Origin: Pseudomonas reactans
Lineage (GTDB): Bacteria; Pseudomonadota; Gammaproteobacteria; Pseudomonadales; Pseudomonadaceae
NCBI RefSeq assembly: GCF_013385825.1
Contig: NZ_JACAPG010000015.1
Span: forward strand, 1 to 39,560
Direction of reading: 5' to 3'
DNA length: 39,560 nt
The notes beneath the pieces are model-generated. The model was not told where the DNA came from. It did no database searches and was given only the letters and a program-made list of their open reading frames with translations. Positions 21,962 to 30,000 of the stretch are shown here, one piece after another. The translations under genes were made by a program, and so were the position numbers. Every line of letters begins with the position of its first letter. Position 1 is the stretch's first letter.

Positions 21962-22630
21962 ATGATGTACTCGACTCACCCCATCGCCCATGCACGCAGA
22001 GCCGCGCCGATGACCGACACCCAGCCGATCGTATTCGTTGTCGATGACGATGTTTCCGTGCGCGAATCCCTGGAGTTGCTGATACGGTTCGCCCAGTGGC
22101 AACCCCGACTGTTCGAGTCGGCCCAGGCGTTTCTGAGCCAGCCGCGTACAGACGTGCCCACTTGCCTGGTGCTGGACATCAACCTGCCCGACCTGAACGG
22201 CCTGGACCTGCAAGCCGCCATCGCCAACGAACGCCCGGACACGCCGATTATTTTCATCACGGGCTACGGCGACATCCCCCTGACGGTGCGCGCCATGAAG
22301 GCCGGCGCGGTGGAGTTTCTGACCAAGCCGTTCAATGACGACGTGCTATTGACCGCGATTGCCGGTGCTCTCGAAAAGAGCCGCACCCTGCTCGATCAAC
22401 ACGATCAGTTGCGCGTCGTGCGTGCGGCCTACGCCACCTTGACGCCACGGGAGCAGGAAGTGATGACAAGGGTGGTCGCGGGGCATATGAACAAAGTCAT
22501 CGCTGCCGACCTGGCGATCAGTGAGATCACGGTCAAGGCCCATCGTGGTAAAGCGATGCGCAAAATGAAGGCCCGCTCGTTGGCGGACCTGGTCAAGATG
22601 GCGGCTTTGCTGGCAAAGCCGCTGCATTGA
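21962..22630 (+). CDS. FixJ/TodT-family response regulator (receiver + LuxR HTH)
   Basis: A 222-residue DNA-binding regulator. The receiver domain (about 22-135) has VVDDDVSVRES, phospho-acceptor Asp72 (LVLDINLPDLNG), ITGYGDIPLTVRAMKAGAVEFLTKPF, and a C-terminal LuxR-type helix-turn-helix (LTPREQEVMTRVVAGHMNKVIAADLAISEITVKAHRG) ends the protein. AAGGAG lies 5 bases before ATG 21962; ATG 21965 and 22010 are alternatives. Third gene of a kinase-RR-RR operon. Its stop is 1 base from the stop of the convergent DipZ-like gene. The target promoters are not identifiable here. Confidence 0.92.
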   Translation: MMYSTHPIAHARRAAPMTDTQPIVFVVDDDVSVRESLELLIRFAQWQPRLFESAQAFLSQPRTDVPTCLVLDINLPDLNGLDLQAAIANERPDTPIIFITGYGDIPLTVRAMKAGAVEFLTKPFNDDVLLTAIAGALEKSRTLLDQHDQLRVVRAAYATLTPREQEVMTRVVAGHMNKVIAADLAISEITVKAHRGKAMRKMKARSLADLVKMAALLAKPLH

Positions 22631-22631
22631 G

Positions 22632-23840
22632 TCACTGAGGGGCCTTGGCCTCGTTCAACAGTGTCTGGATCATCTGCTCCTGAGCCTCATAACGACCTTC
22701 GCCGAAGTGGGTGTAACGCACTTGCCCCTTGGCGTCGATCAGGTAATGGGCGGGCCAGTACTGGTTGTCGAAGTTGCGCCAGATCGCGTAGTTGTTGTCG
22801 ATGGCCACCGGGTAGGTGATGCCCAGCTTGCGCACCTGGTCCTTGACGTTGCCGATGATGCGCTCATAACCGTATTCCGGGGTGTGCACGCCGATCACCA
22901 CCAGGCCGTCCTTCTCGTACTGCTTCGCCCATTGCTTCACATACGGCAGCGTGTGCTGGCAGTTGATGCAGTCATAGGTCCAGAAGTCCACCAGCACCAC
23001 TTTGCCTTTCAAGGATTCGCGGGTGAGTTCGGGTGAATTGAGCCACTCGACCGCGCCGGCCAGCGACGGCATGGCGCCCTTGGCATTGTCCTGCGCCGGG
23101 GCGGCCTTGACCTTGCTCACCACGTAATCCACCACTTTGGGTACGTTTTCGAGTACGCCTTTTTCCAGGCTGCTGACGCCTTCGGACGAAGTGCCGGCGA
23201 GTAAGGTCTTGTCGGCGCCGGTGGAGATCACTACCGCTGCCGCCAATACCGCCACCCCTGCCCCACGGCGCAGCCAACCGGTCACAGGAATCGAGGTTTT
23301 GAGTCGATTGACCAAACCGCGTCCGGCAAAGATCAGGGTGCCCAGCGATAAGGCGCTGCCCAGGCCGTAGGCCACCAGCAACAAGCTGGTCTGCGCATTC
23401 GCGCCTTGCAACATCGCGCTGGTCAGGATCACCCCCAGGATCGGTCCGGCGCACGGCGCCCACAGCAGGCCTGTGGCGACGCCGATCAAGACCGACTTCA
23501 ACGGGCCGGACAGCGTGCGGCTGTCAGGATCGATACGGTTGCCCAACAACACGAAGGGTCGCGCCAGCCAGCCGCCGACCCGCGCCGAGATCAGCGACAG
23601 CGCAAACAGCGCCATCACGATCAGCGCCACATGGCGGCCGGTGTTATTGGCCTGTATCACCCACTCCGTGCTGACCACGGCCAGGCTGGAGATCAGTGCG
23701 AAGGTCAGGACCATGCCGCCGAGGGTCAGCAGGATCGAACGGCGGGTGCGGTCGACGCCGGCGAACAGAAACGGCACCACCGGCAGGATACAAGGGCTGA
23801 GGACGGTCAGGATGCCGCCCAGGAATGCGATGAGTAGCAT
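22632..23840 (-). CDS. DipZ-like CcdA-thioredoxin fusion
   Basis: A 402-residue inner-membrane redox protein. The first half (about 1-205) has six or more helices of the CcdA/DsbD type with membrane Cys17 (TVLSPCILPVVPF) and Cys130 (LLWAPCAGPILG), which shuttle electrons across the membrane. The C-terminal half (about 275-402) is a periplasmic TlpA/thioredoxin-like domain with CINC (Cys291/Cys294). It likely takes reducing power from cytoplasmic thioredoxin to reduce periplasmic disulfides or to support cytochrome maturation. ATG 23840 has AAGGTGA about 5 bases upstream and opens the first helix. It is the last gene of a three-gene minus-strand group with a DUF2790 gene and a small Cys protein. 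Confidence 0.9.
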   Translation of the reverse strand: MLLIAFLGGILTVLSPCILPVVPFLFAGVDRTRRSILLTLGGMVLTFALISSLAVVSTEWVIQANNTGRHVALIVMALFALSLISARVGGWLARPFVLLGNRIDPDSRTLSGPLKSVLIGVATGLLWAPCAGPILGVILTSAMLQGANAQTSLLLVAYGLGSALSLGTLIFAGRGLVNRLKTSIPVTGWLRRGAGVAVLAAAVVISTGADKTLLAGTSSEGVSSLEKGVLENVPKVVDYVVSKVKAAPAQDNAKGAMPSLAGAVEWLNSPELTRESLKGKVVLVDFWTYDCINCQHTLPYVKQWAKQYEKDGLVVIGVHTPEYGYERIIGNVKDQVRKLGITYPVAIDNNYAIWRNFDNQYWPAHYLIDAKGQVRYTHFGEGRYEAQEQMIQTLLNEAKAPQ

Positions 23841-23871
23841 GAGGTTCACCTTATCGAGTGGGAAGACGGCT

Positions 23872-24084
23872 TCACGCCGTCTGGTGGTCCAGCGCCTGGC
23901 CGAGCGGTGTGCGGCGGCTGCCGTCCTCCACCAGCAGGTCATGGCCGGCGGCGTGTTGCACCGGGGTCAGCTGGAAGCAGGTGCTGGCGGCGCAGCTGTT
24001 TTTCTCCACGGCGGCGTTGGCGTGCACGGCAGTGCCGGCAAGGGCAAAGGCGGTGGCGGTCAAAAAGCGGGTCAGCGGGTTCAT
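23872..24084 (-). CDS. Small exported Cys-containing protein
   Basis: A 70-residue protein with a signal peptide (MNPLTRFLTATAFALAGTA, cleavage after ANA at about 24). The mature part has a cysteine pair in KNSCAASTCF and acidic/His residues. AGGA lies about 8 bases before the ATG. It is between the DUF2790 gene and the DipZ-like gene, all on the minus strand with short gaps (42 and 31 bp), so they look co-transcribed. The CxxxxC pair next to a thiol-disulfide transporter suggests that it may be a redox partner or substrate, which is inference. No family is recognised. Confidence 0.65.
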   Translation of the reverse strand: MNPLTRFLTATAFALAGTAVHANAAVEKNSCAASTCFQLTPVQHAAGHDLLVEDGSRRTPLGQALDHQTA

Positions 24085-24126
24085 GGCGGTCTTCCTGTGG
24101 CAAACAATGGGAGGGGACAGCGGGAC

Positions 24127-24390
24127 TCAGTTATCGCCAACGCAACCGTCGCCGAACTTGAGGTAATCCAGCACCTGGGTCTTGTTGTGGGAGTCCAGGT
24201 AGGTCATGCGCGCATTCACCACGCCGCAGGCGGGTTTGGAGTCCTGGCTCATCGACACCACTTGCTTGATGTCCAGGTGGGTGCCGTAGTTGTAGGTTTG
24301 CGCGGTCGTCGCGGCTTCGGCGCGGGCCGACAAGGTGCAGATGTTCAGGGCGGCAAACAGGCAGGCGGCGTAGATGGCTTTGGTGTTCAT
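24127..24390 (-). CDS. DUF2790-family periplasmic protein
   Basis: An 87-residue exported protein of a family found mainly in Pseudomonas (DUF2790). The signal peptide covers about 1-30 (MNTKAIYAACLFAALNIC ... ARAEA). The mature domain shows the family pattern: LDIKQVVS, PACGVVNARMTYLDS, and a terminal YLKFGDGC. Two cysteines (about 66 and 83) are positioned as if for a disulfide. ATG 24390 has GGAG 8 bases upstream; the longer frame from 24564 is not supported. It is first of three genes leading to DipZ. The upstream region carries several GTATCG/CGATAC hexamers. Function unknown. Confidence 0.8.
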   Translation of the reverse strand: MNTKAIYAACLFAALNICTLSARAEAATTAQTYNYGTHLDIKQVVSMSQDSKPACGVVNARMTYLDSHNKTQVLDYLKFGDGCVGDN

Positions 24391-24461
24391 GGCGGTTGAC
24401 TCCAGGTTTTCAGGGTTGGAGGCGGTGTGTGCCTCGTTGGAATCAATTAAAAGCCCCTGAG

Positions 24462-24536
24462 GTATCGCGCCTGTGTCGGAAAACCGCGCGGATAAATCGA
24501 TACGTATCCACAGCCCCTGCCGATACACAGCGATAC
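24462..24536. promoter_or_regulatory. Clustered GATAC hexamers, candidate regulator sites
   Basis: CGATAC or its complement GTATCG occurs at 24462-24467, 24498-24503 (inside the 10-bp palindrome GATACGTATC, 24499-24508), 24521-24526 and 24531-24536. The last two are 10 bp apart in direct orientation, as for OmpR-family sites. They lie in the 226-bp divergent region between the DUF2790 gene and trhP. The factor is unknown. Confidence 0.4.
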
Positions 24537-24616
24537 AAAAAGCCCAAAGGACGACCTGGATCAATAAACCGCCCTCGCCGCTCGGCTACCTTCGCGACCT
24601 TTTGCGACCCGTGCCC

Positions 24617-25930
24617 ATGCCTCCCATCCTCGCTCCCGAACTGCTCGCCCCCGCCGGCACCCTGAAAAACATGCGCTACGCCTTTGCCTATGGCGCCGAT
24701 GCGGTCTACGCCGGCCAGCCGCGCTACAGCCTGCGGGTGCGCAACAACGAGTTCGACCACGCCAACCTGGCCCTCGGCATCCAGGAAGCCCACGCCTTGG
24801 GCAAGCGCTTTTATGTGGTGGTGAACATCGCGCCGCACAACGCCAAGCTGAAGACCTTCCTCAAGGACCTGGCGCCGGTGATCGCCATGGGCCCGGACGC
24901 GCTGATCATGTCCGACCCTGGGCTGATCATGCTGGTGCGCCGGCATTTCCCCCAGATGCCGATCCATCTGTCGGTGCAAGCCAACACGGTGAACTGGGCC
25001 AGCGTGGAGTTCTGGCAACAGCAAGGGATCTGTCGGGTGATCCTGTCGCGGGAATTGTCGCTGGAAGAGATCGATGAGATCCGCCAGCAGGTGCCGGCCA
25101 TGGAGCTGGAAGTGTTTGTGCACGGTGCGTTGTGCATGGCCTATTCCGGACGTTGCCTGCTCTCGGGTTACATGAACAAGCGCGACGCCAACCAGGGCAC
25201 ATGCACCAATGCTTGTCGCTGGAAATACCAGGCCACCCCGGCGGTGGAAAACGCCACGGGGGATATCGTCCAGCAATATCAGGCTACCCTGGGCATTGGC
25301 GCACCCACCGATCAGGTGTTCCTGATGCAAGAGGCCAACCGCCCCGATGAGCAGATGCCCGCCTTCGAGGACGAACACGGCACCTACATCATGAACGCCA
25401 AGGACCTGCGCGCCGTGCAGCATGTGGAGCGCCTGACCCGGATGGGCGTGCACTCATTGAAGATCGAAGGCCGCACCAAGTCGCACTTCTACTGCGCGCG
25501 CACCACCCAGGTGTACCGTCAGGCCATCGATGATGCGGTGGCCGGTCGCGCCTTCGACCGCACCTTGATGACCGACCTCGAATCCCTGGCCCAGCGCGGC
25601 TACACCGAAGGTTTCCTGCGTCGCCATGTGCACGATGAATACCAGAATTACCAGAACGGTAGCTCCGTGTCGGAACGCCAGCAGTTCGTCGGCGAACTGA
25701 CCGGCGAACGCCGGAGCGAGCTGGCCGAGGTCAAGGTGAAGAACCGCTTCGCCGTGGGCAATCACCTGGAATTGATGACCCCCGCCGGCAACTTCCACTT
25801 CGACCTGGCCACCTTGAACAACACCAAAGGCGACCCCATCGACGTCGCGCCGGGGGACGGGCACACCGTCTACCTGCCACTCCCCGCCGAGATGGACCTG
25901 CGCTTTGGCCTGCTGATGCGCGACCTCTGA
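24617..25930 (+). CDS. trhP: tRNA 5-hydroxyuridine synthesis protein TrhP (YegQ, U32 family)
   Basis: A 437-residue U32-family protein. In E. coli the YegQ/TrhP branch is needed for prephenate-dependent 5-hydroxylation of U34 in tRNA. The N-terminus LLAPAGTLKNMRYAFAYGADAVYAGQ is typical, followed by LSVQANTVNWASVEFW, FVHGALCMAYSGRC and the four-cysteine cluster within CMAYSGRC/GTCTNAC that probably binds Fe-S. MNAKDLRAVQHVERL and LKIEGRTKSHFYC complete the family pattern. ATG 24617 is used; GTG 24611 is two codons earlier, and neither has a strong RBS. It is divergent from the DUF2790 group. Confidence 0.88.
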   Translation: MPPILAPELLAPAGTLKNMRYAFAYGADAVYAGQPRYSLRVRNNEFDHANLALGIQEAHALGKRFYVVVNIAPHNAKLKTFLKDLAPVIAMGPDALIMSDPGLIMLVRRHFPQMPIHLSVQANTVNWASVEFWQQQGICRVILSRELSLEEIDEIRQQVPAMELEVFVHGALCMAYSGRCLLSGYMNKRDANQGTCTNACRWKYQATPAVENATGDIVQQYQATLGIGAPTDQVFLMQEANRPDEQMPAFEDEHGTYIMNAKDLRAVQHVERLTRMGVHSLKIEGRTKSHFYCARTTQVYRQAIDDAVAGRAFDRTLMTDLESLAQRGYTEGFLRRHVHDEYQNYQNGSSVSERQQFVGELTGERRSELAEVKVKNRFAVGNHLELMTPAGNFHFDLATLNNTKGDPIDVAPGDGHTVYLPLPAEMDLRFGLLMRDL

Positions 25931-25936
25931 TAGAGC

Positions 25937-25957
25937 GCCGGGCAAATTAATCCCGGC
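25937..25957 (+). terminator. Weak hairpin downstream of trhP
   Basis: GCCGGG and CCCGGC form a 6-bp perfect stem with a 9-base loop just after the trhP stop. There is no T-run, so any termination would be weak or Rho-assisted. Confidence 0.3.
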
Positions 25958-26058
25958 CTCCACCCTTTCTCCACACAGCCTCCCGCAAACGTCCATGCGC
26001 ATTGCGCACACTCAACCCTTCCCAGCCTTGAACAGCAACGGCACCAGAAGGAGTTGAT

Positions 26059-27369
26059 ATGTCTTTCAATATTGGCCTTAGCGGTCTCCACGCCGCCAAC
26101 AAACAGATGGACGTGACGGGCAACAATATCGCCAACGTCGCGACCACCGGTTTCAAGGCATCCCGGGCAGAGTTCGCGGACATCTATGCCGCCACGAAAC
26201 TGGGCACCGGCCAGAACACCATCGGCAACGGTGTGAACCTGGCAGCGGTGTCCCAACGGTTCACCCAGGGTGACGTCAATACCACCGGCGGCACCTTGGA
26301 CATGGGCATACAGGGCGGTGGTTTCTTCGTACAGAAGACCCGAGACGGCTCGCTGGAGTACACCCGCAGCGGCGCCTTCCGTGCCGACAAGGACGGCTAC
26401 ATCACCAACAATACCGGCACCTCGCGCCTGCAAGGCTTCGCAGCGGATGCCAACGGCAAGATCGCCAAGGGCGGCCTGGTCGACCTGCAATTGAACCTGG
26501 CCAGCCTGCCGCCCAAGGCCTCCACCAAAGTCGACTCGACCAGCAACCTGAATGCATCGGTGCCGGCTATCAACCAGGCCGCCAAGCCGTTCAACCCGAA
26601 CGACACCAGCACCTTCAGCACCCAGTACAGCACCACGTTGTATGACTCCCAGGGCAACGCGCACCCGATGGTGCAATACCTGGTGAAAACCGACGGCAAC
26701 ACGTGGAACGCCTACACCCTCATCGACGGGCGCAACCCGAACGGCTCTGCGCCCACCGGCACACCTTCCACCCCGCCCGTGCCGTCGACATTGACCTTCG
26801 ACGGTGCCGGCAAGCTCACCAGCGTCGTGACCGCCGGCGTGTCCGACAAGACCCTGACCGTTGCCGGCTGGGTCCCCGGCACGGTGACCAACGGCGTGTG
26901 GAAGGCAAACGGTGCAGACACCCACCCGGCAGGTATCGCCGTCAACTTGGCTAACATCACCCAATACAACTCGGCCACTTACCGCAATCCACCGATCACC
27001 GATGGCTACGCTACCGGCCAGATCACCGGCCTGAAAATCGACGGCAGCGGTGTTCTGTTCGCCACCTTCAGCAACCAGCAGAGCAAGGCCATCGGCCAGA
27101 TTTCCCTCGCCAGCTTCAACAACGAACAGGGCCTGCAACCGGCTGGCGGAACCGCCTGGAGAGAGACGTTCGCCTCGGGTCAACCGGGTTACGACACTCC
27201 GCAAGCCGGCACTCTGGGCTCAATCAAGGCCAACGCGCTGGAGAACTCCAACGTCAACCTGACCAACGAGCTGGTCGAGCTGATCAAGGCCCAGAGCAAC
27301 TACCAGGCGAACGCGAAAACCATCTCGACCGAAAGCACGATCATGAAGACGTTGATCCAGATGACGTGA
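26059..27369 (+). CDS. flgE: Flagellar hook protein FlgE (isolated copy)
   Basis: A 436-residue hook protein with the usual order: the N-terminal D0 rod motif (MSFNIGLSGLHAANKQMDVT, GNNIANVATTGFKASRAEFAD), hook-core domain 1 (TGGTLDMGIQGGGFFVQ), a Ser/Thr-rich variable middle (about 200-330), and the C-terminal D0 helix ending ELVELIKAQSNYQANAKTIS. AAGGAG lies about 7 bases before the ATG. No other flagellar gene is near, whereas hook genes normally lie in flgBCDEFG. It is therefore an extra or displaced copy. Upstream 128 bp shows no sigma-54 or sigma-28 site that I can recognise. Its stop is 5 bp from the convergent aminotransferase stop. Confidence 0.92.
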   Translation: MSFNIGLSGLHAANKQMDVTGNNIANVATTGFKASRAEFADIYAATKLGTGQNTIGNGVNLAAVSQRFTQGDVNTTGGTLDMGIQGGGFFVQKTRDGSLEYTRSGAFRADKDGYITNNTGTSRLQGFAADANGKIAKGGLVDLQLNLASLPPKASTKVDSTSNLNASVPAINQAAKPFNPNDTSTFSTQYSTTLYDSQGNAHPMVQYLVKTDGNTWNAYTLIDGRNPNGSAPTGTPSTPPVPSTLTFDGAGKLTSVVTAGVSDKTLTVAGWVPGTVTNGVWKANGADTHPAGIAVNLANITQYNSATYRNPPITDGYATGQITGLKIDGSGVLFATFSNQQSKAIGQISLASFNNEQGLQPAGGTAWRETFASGQPGYDTPQAGTLGSIKANALENSNVNLTNELVELIKAQSNYQANAKTISTESTIMKTLIQMT

Positions 27370-27374
27370 CACCG

Positions 27375-28577
27375 CTAACGCGTCGCTGCGCAGAACCGGT
27401 GAATCGCCGCGCAAGCCTGGCGCAACGAATCGTCATCCAGCGCATAGGCGATCCGCAGGTACGGCGCCAGGCCGAACGCGCTGCCGTGCACCACGGCCAC
27501 GCTGGCTTCGTCGAGCAAGGCGTGGGCGACATCCTCGTCTGTCTCCAGCAAGGTGCCGGCGGCCGTGGTGCGCCCCAGTAGTCCGGCGCAAGAGGCAAAG
27601 GCGTAGAACGCGCCGCTTGGGCGGATGCATTCCAATCCAGGCGTGGCGTTGAGCAGGGACACGACCAAGTCGCGGCGCGTCTCGAAGACCGCCCTTGATT
27701 GGTGGATAAAGTCCTGTGGCCCGTTCAAGGCAGCAATGGCGGCATGCTGGGAAATCGCGCTGGCCCCCGAGGTCTGCTGGCCCTGGAGTTTCTCCATGGC
27801 CTCCAGCAGCCAGCGCGGGCCGGTGGCAAAGCCGATGCGCCAGCCGGTCATGGCGTAGGCCTTGGAGACGCCGTTCATGGTCAGCACCCGAGGCGCCAAA
27901 CGCGGCTCTACCTGGGCCAAGGTGTGGAAGGCCTGGCCGTCGAACAGCAGATGCTCGTAGATATCATCCGCCAGCACCAGCACATGGGGATGCTTGAGCA
28001 ACACGTCGGCCAGCGCCTGCAATTGCGGGCGATTGTAGACGGCGCCCGTCGGGTTGGACGGTGAGTTGAGGATCAGCCAGCGGGTGCTGGGGGTGATCGC
28101 CTGATCGAGTGCGGCCGGGGTCAGTTTGAAGCCGTCCTCGGCGCTGCACGGCACAATCTTCGACGTGCCGCCGCACAGCTCGACCATTTCCGGGTAACTG
28201 ACCCAGTACGGCGCGGGCACGATCACTTCGTCGCCGTCGTTCAGGGTGGCGGCGAGTGCGTTGTAGATCACGTGCTTGCCGCCGTTGCTGACAAGGGTGT
28301 CTTGCCAGGTCACGTCCAGGCCGTTTTCGCGACGGAATTTCTCCGCCACCGCTGCGCGCAGGGCCCGCACGCCAGCGACCTGGGTGTAGCGCGTATGGCC
28401 GTTGCGGATCGCCTCGATGCCGGCCTGGCGAATGTGCTCCGGCGTATCGAAGTCTGGCTCTCCAGCGCACAACGAAATGATGGTTGCGCCTACGGCCCGG
28501 CGCGCGGCGACGCGGTCGATGATGCGGTAGGTGGCGGACGGTTGCGCCTGGGCCAGGCGCTTGTTCAGGGTATTCAT
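27375..28577 (-). CDS. PLP-dependent class I aminotransferase
   Basis: A 400-residue aminotransferase of fold type I, aspartate aminotransferase (AT-I gamma) type. Key positions: GEPDFDTP (39-46), YTQVAGVRALR, NSPSNPTGAVY with PLP-contact Asn175, ADDIYEHL with Asp205 and Tyr208, PLP-lysine Lys239 in NGVSKAYAMTGWRIGFATG, and an Arg in this last motif. It would transaminate a dicarboxylic or aromatic amino acid with 2-oxoglutarate. Its start overlaps the stop of the upstream RraA-family gene by 4 bases. It is last in a three-gene operon, so its substrate is probably linked to a 2-oxo acid handled by those aldolase-like proteins. Confidence 0.88.
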   Translation of the reverse strand: MNTLNKRLAQAQPSATYRIIDRVAARRAVGATIISLCAGEPDFDTPEHIRQAGIEAIRNGHTRYTQVAGVRALRAAVAEKFRRENGLDVTWQDTLVSNGGKHVIYNALAATLNDGDEVIVPAPYWVSYPEMVELCGGTSKIVPCSAEDGFKLTPAALDQAITPSTRWLILNSPSNPTGAVYNRPQLQALADVLLKHPHVLVLADDIYEHLLFDGQAFHTLAQVEPRLAPRVLTMNGVSKAYAMTGWRIGFATGPRWLLEAMEKLQGQQTSGASAISQHAAIAALNGPQDFIHQSRAVFETRRDLVVSLLNATPGLECIRPSGAFYAFASCAGLLGRTTAAGTLLETDEDVAHALLDEASVAVVHGSAFGLAPYLRIAYALDDDSLRQACAAIHRFCAATR

Positions 28578-29233
28578 GAGCCCTTCCTCTGCAAGGTGTG
28601 ATACCCCAGGGATTCACGGGCCTGCTTCAACGTCTTGCCTGCCTCGATCTGTGCGCGGATCTGCGACTCCACCGCTTCGATCTGCCGTGCGACCTGCGCC
28701 ACTTCAGCGGCACGAGCGCGGGGCACCACCAGCACGCCGTTGGCGTCGGCCACTACGATGTCCCGGGCACACACGCGGGTTTCGCTGATCGCCACAGGCT
28801 GGTTCACCGACAGCACTTCGACGCGGTCCTTGCCGGTACGCATGTAGCGGCCTCGGCTGAACATCGGGTAGCCATCGCCCAGGGCTTTGCTGACGTCGCG
28901 GCACACGCCGTCGATCACCGTGGCGGCAATCCCGCGCGCGCCGGCGTACTGGGTCATGATGTCGCCCCACACTGTGCAGTCGGTGCGCCCGGCGTTGGCG
29001 ATGACCACCACATCCCCTGGCAGCACGTCTTCGATGAAGTCGCCCACCGAGCCCGGCGGCGTGTTGGCCGGTACGTATTGCACGGTAAACGCCGGACCGA
29101 CCACAGTGCCACGGTAGTTATCCAGCGGCGCGATGCCCAGGCATTGGCCGGGGATGCCCAGCTTGTCCATGGCATCCGAGACGCCAGGGGTGTCCAGCCC
29201 TTCGAACAGGGCAACCAAGTGTTGATCGTTCAT
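28574..29233 (-). CDS. RraA-family protein (HMG/CHA aldolase-like), copy A
   Basis: A 219-residue protein of the RraA/4-hydroxy-4-methyl-2-oxoglutarate aldolase superfamily, typically a trimer or hexamer with a Mg2+-pyruvate site. The D-X20-R-D motif is present: WGD followed after 20 residues by RD in VIDGVCRDVSK. However, the third residue after RD is Lys, where classical aldolases have E/D. PGDVVVIAN and MFSRGRYMRTGK also fit. It overlaps the aminotransferase by 4 bases and the second RraA-family gene by 4 bases. Known activities in the family are aldol cleavage and oxaloacetate decarboxylation. The specific activity cannot be assigned. Confidence 0.8.
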   Translation of the reverse strand: MNDQHLVALFEGLDTPGVSDAMDKLGIPGQCLGIAPLDNYRGTVVGPAFTVQYVPANTPPGSVGDFIEDVLPGDVVVIANAGRTDCTVWGDIMTQYAGARGIAATVIDGVCRDVSKALGDGYPMFSRGRYMRTGKDRVEVLSVNQPVAISETRVCARDIVVADANGVLVVPRARAAEVAQVARQIEAVESQIRAQIEAGKTLKQARESLGYHTLQRKGS

Positions 29234-29898
29234 CGGGCAGACTCCACGTGGATGGCTTCGAATTGGCTGTCGTGCATCACATCGGCGACCGAGCGGCCAC
29301 TGCGCACCGCGTCGACCATGCCCGCTTCACGGGCGGCGATGCGCTCGCCCAGGTCGAGCACCTGCTCGATCACCGCAGCCGGGATGAACACCGTGCCGCA
29401 GCGGTCGGCGATCACGAAGTCATCTTGCGAGACGTCAACACCGCCGACGTTGAGGGTGACGCCGGCGTCCACCTGCACCACGCGGTTACGCGCGCTGATC
29501 ATGGTCACGCCACGGCCATACACCGGATAACCAATGGACGCGGTGCCGTCGATGTCACGGCTGAAACCGTCGATCACCGAACCTCGGATGTGCTTGGCGA
29601 CGGCGGCGTTGGCGATGATGTCGCCCCAGCAGGAAATGCCATCGATGCCGCCCGCAATCACCAGCACGCGGTCATGCGTGGTAATGGCGTCGATCACCGG
29701 AGAAATAAGATGCGCCGTGGGCGCGTCGTCGGTCTTGGGGGCCAGTTTGACCGTGCTGGCCCGGCCGACCACTTTGGGACAGTCCCACAGCGGACGGATG
29801 CCGACCACCGCGCCCGGCAGTTGCAGGAAATCCAGTGCGTCGGAAACCGTATTGGTATCGAGTTCAGCCAGGCGCTGAAGCGAGTCGACAAGTGACAT
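29230..29898 (-). CDS. RraA-family protein (HMG/CHA aldolase-like), copy B
   Basis: A 222-residue paralogue of the downstream gene, first in the operon. It has the same fold signature: RVLVIAGGIDGISCWGDIIA, D-X20-R-D ending in VIDGFSRDIDGTA, and YPVYGRGVTMISARNRV. The residue usually acidic after R-D-X2 is Gly here and Lys in copy A, so both diverge in the same place. Divergent tandem copies can form a hetero-oligomer in which one subunit is catalytic. The start ATG 29898 has AGGGG about 11 bases upstream, weak. The promoter region (29899-30000) has AT-rich inverted repeats. Confidence 0.78.
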   Translation of the reverse strand: MSLVDSLQRLAELDTNTVSDALDFLQLPGAVVGIRPLWDCPKVVGRASTVKLAPKTDDAPTAHLISPVIDAITTHDRVLVIAGGIDGISCWGDIIANAAVAKHIRGSVIDGFSRDIDGTASIGYPVYGRGVTMISARNRVVQVDAGVTLNVGGVDVSQDDFVIADRCGTVFIPAAVIEQVLDLGERIAAREAGMVDAVRSGRSVADVMHDSQFEAIHVESAR

Positions 29899-29948
29899 GA
29901 GATGAGCCCCTGTTGTGGTTGGGGCTCAAGTCTCACTGAGGGGCGGTG

Positions 29949-29994
29949 ATAGGTATATTCGTATTAACGTTAGGCAAACATACGCTTTACCTAT
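29949..29994. promoter_or_regulatory. AT-rich inverted repeat upstream of the RraA operon
   Basis: ATAGGTA (29949-29955) and TACCTAT (29988-29994) are perfect inverted arms separated by 32 bases. The interval is much more AT-rich than its surroundings and likely carries the minus-strand promoter of the RraA operon. I could not fit a standard -35/-10 pair with good spacing. Confidence 0.35.
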
Positions 29995-30000
29995 GAATTA

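Noticed and set aside
25931..26058. Sigma-54 or sigma-28 promoter for the isolated flgE
   Set aside because: No GG-N10-GC element or GCCGATAA-like box was found; the nearest GG/GC pair is spaced by 9 bases.
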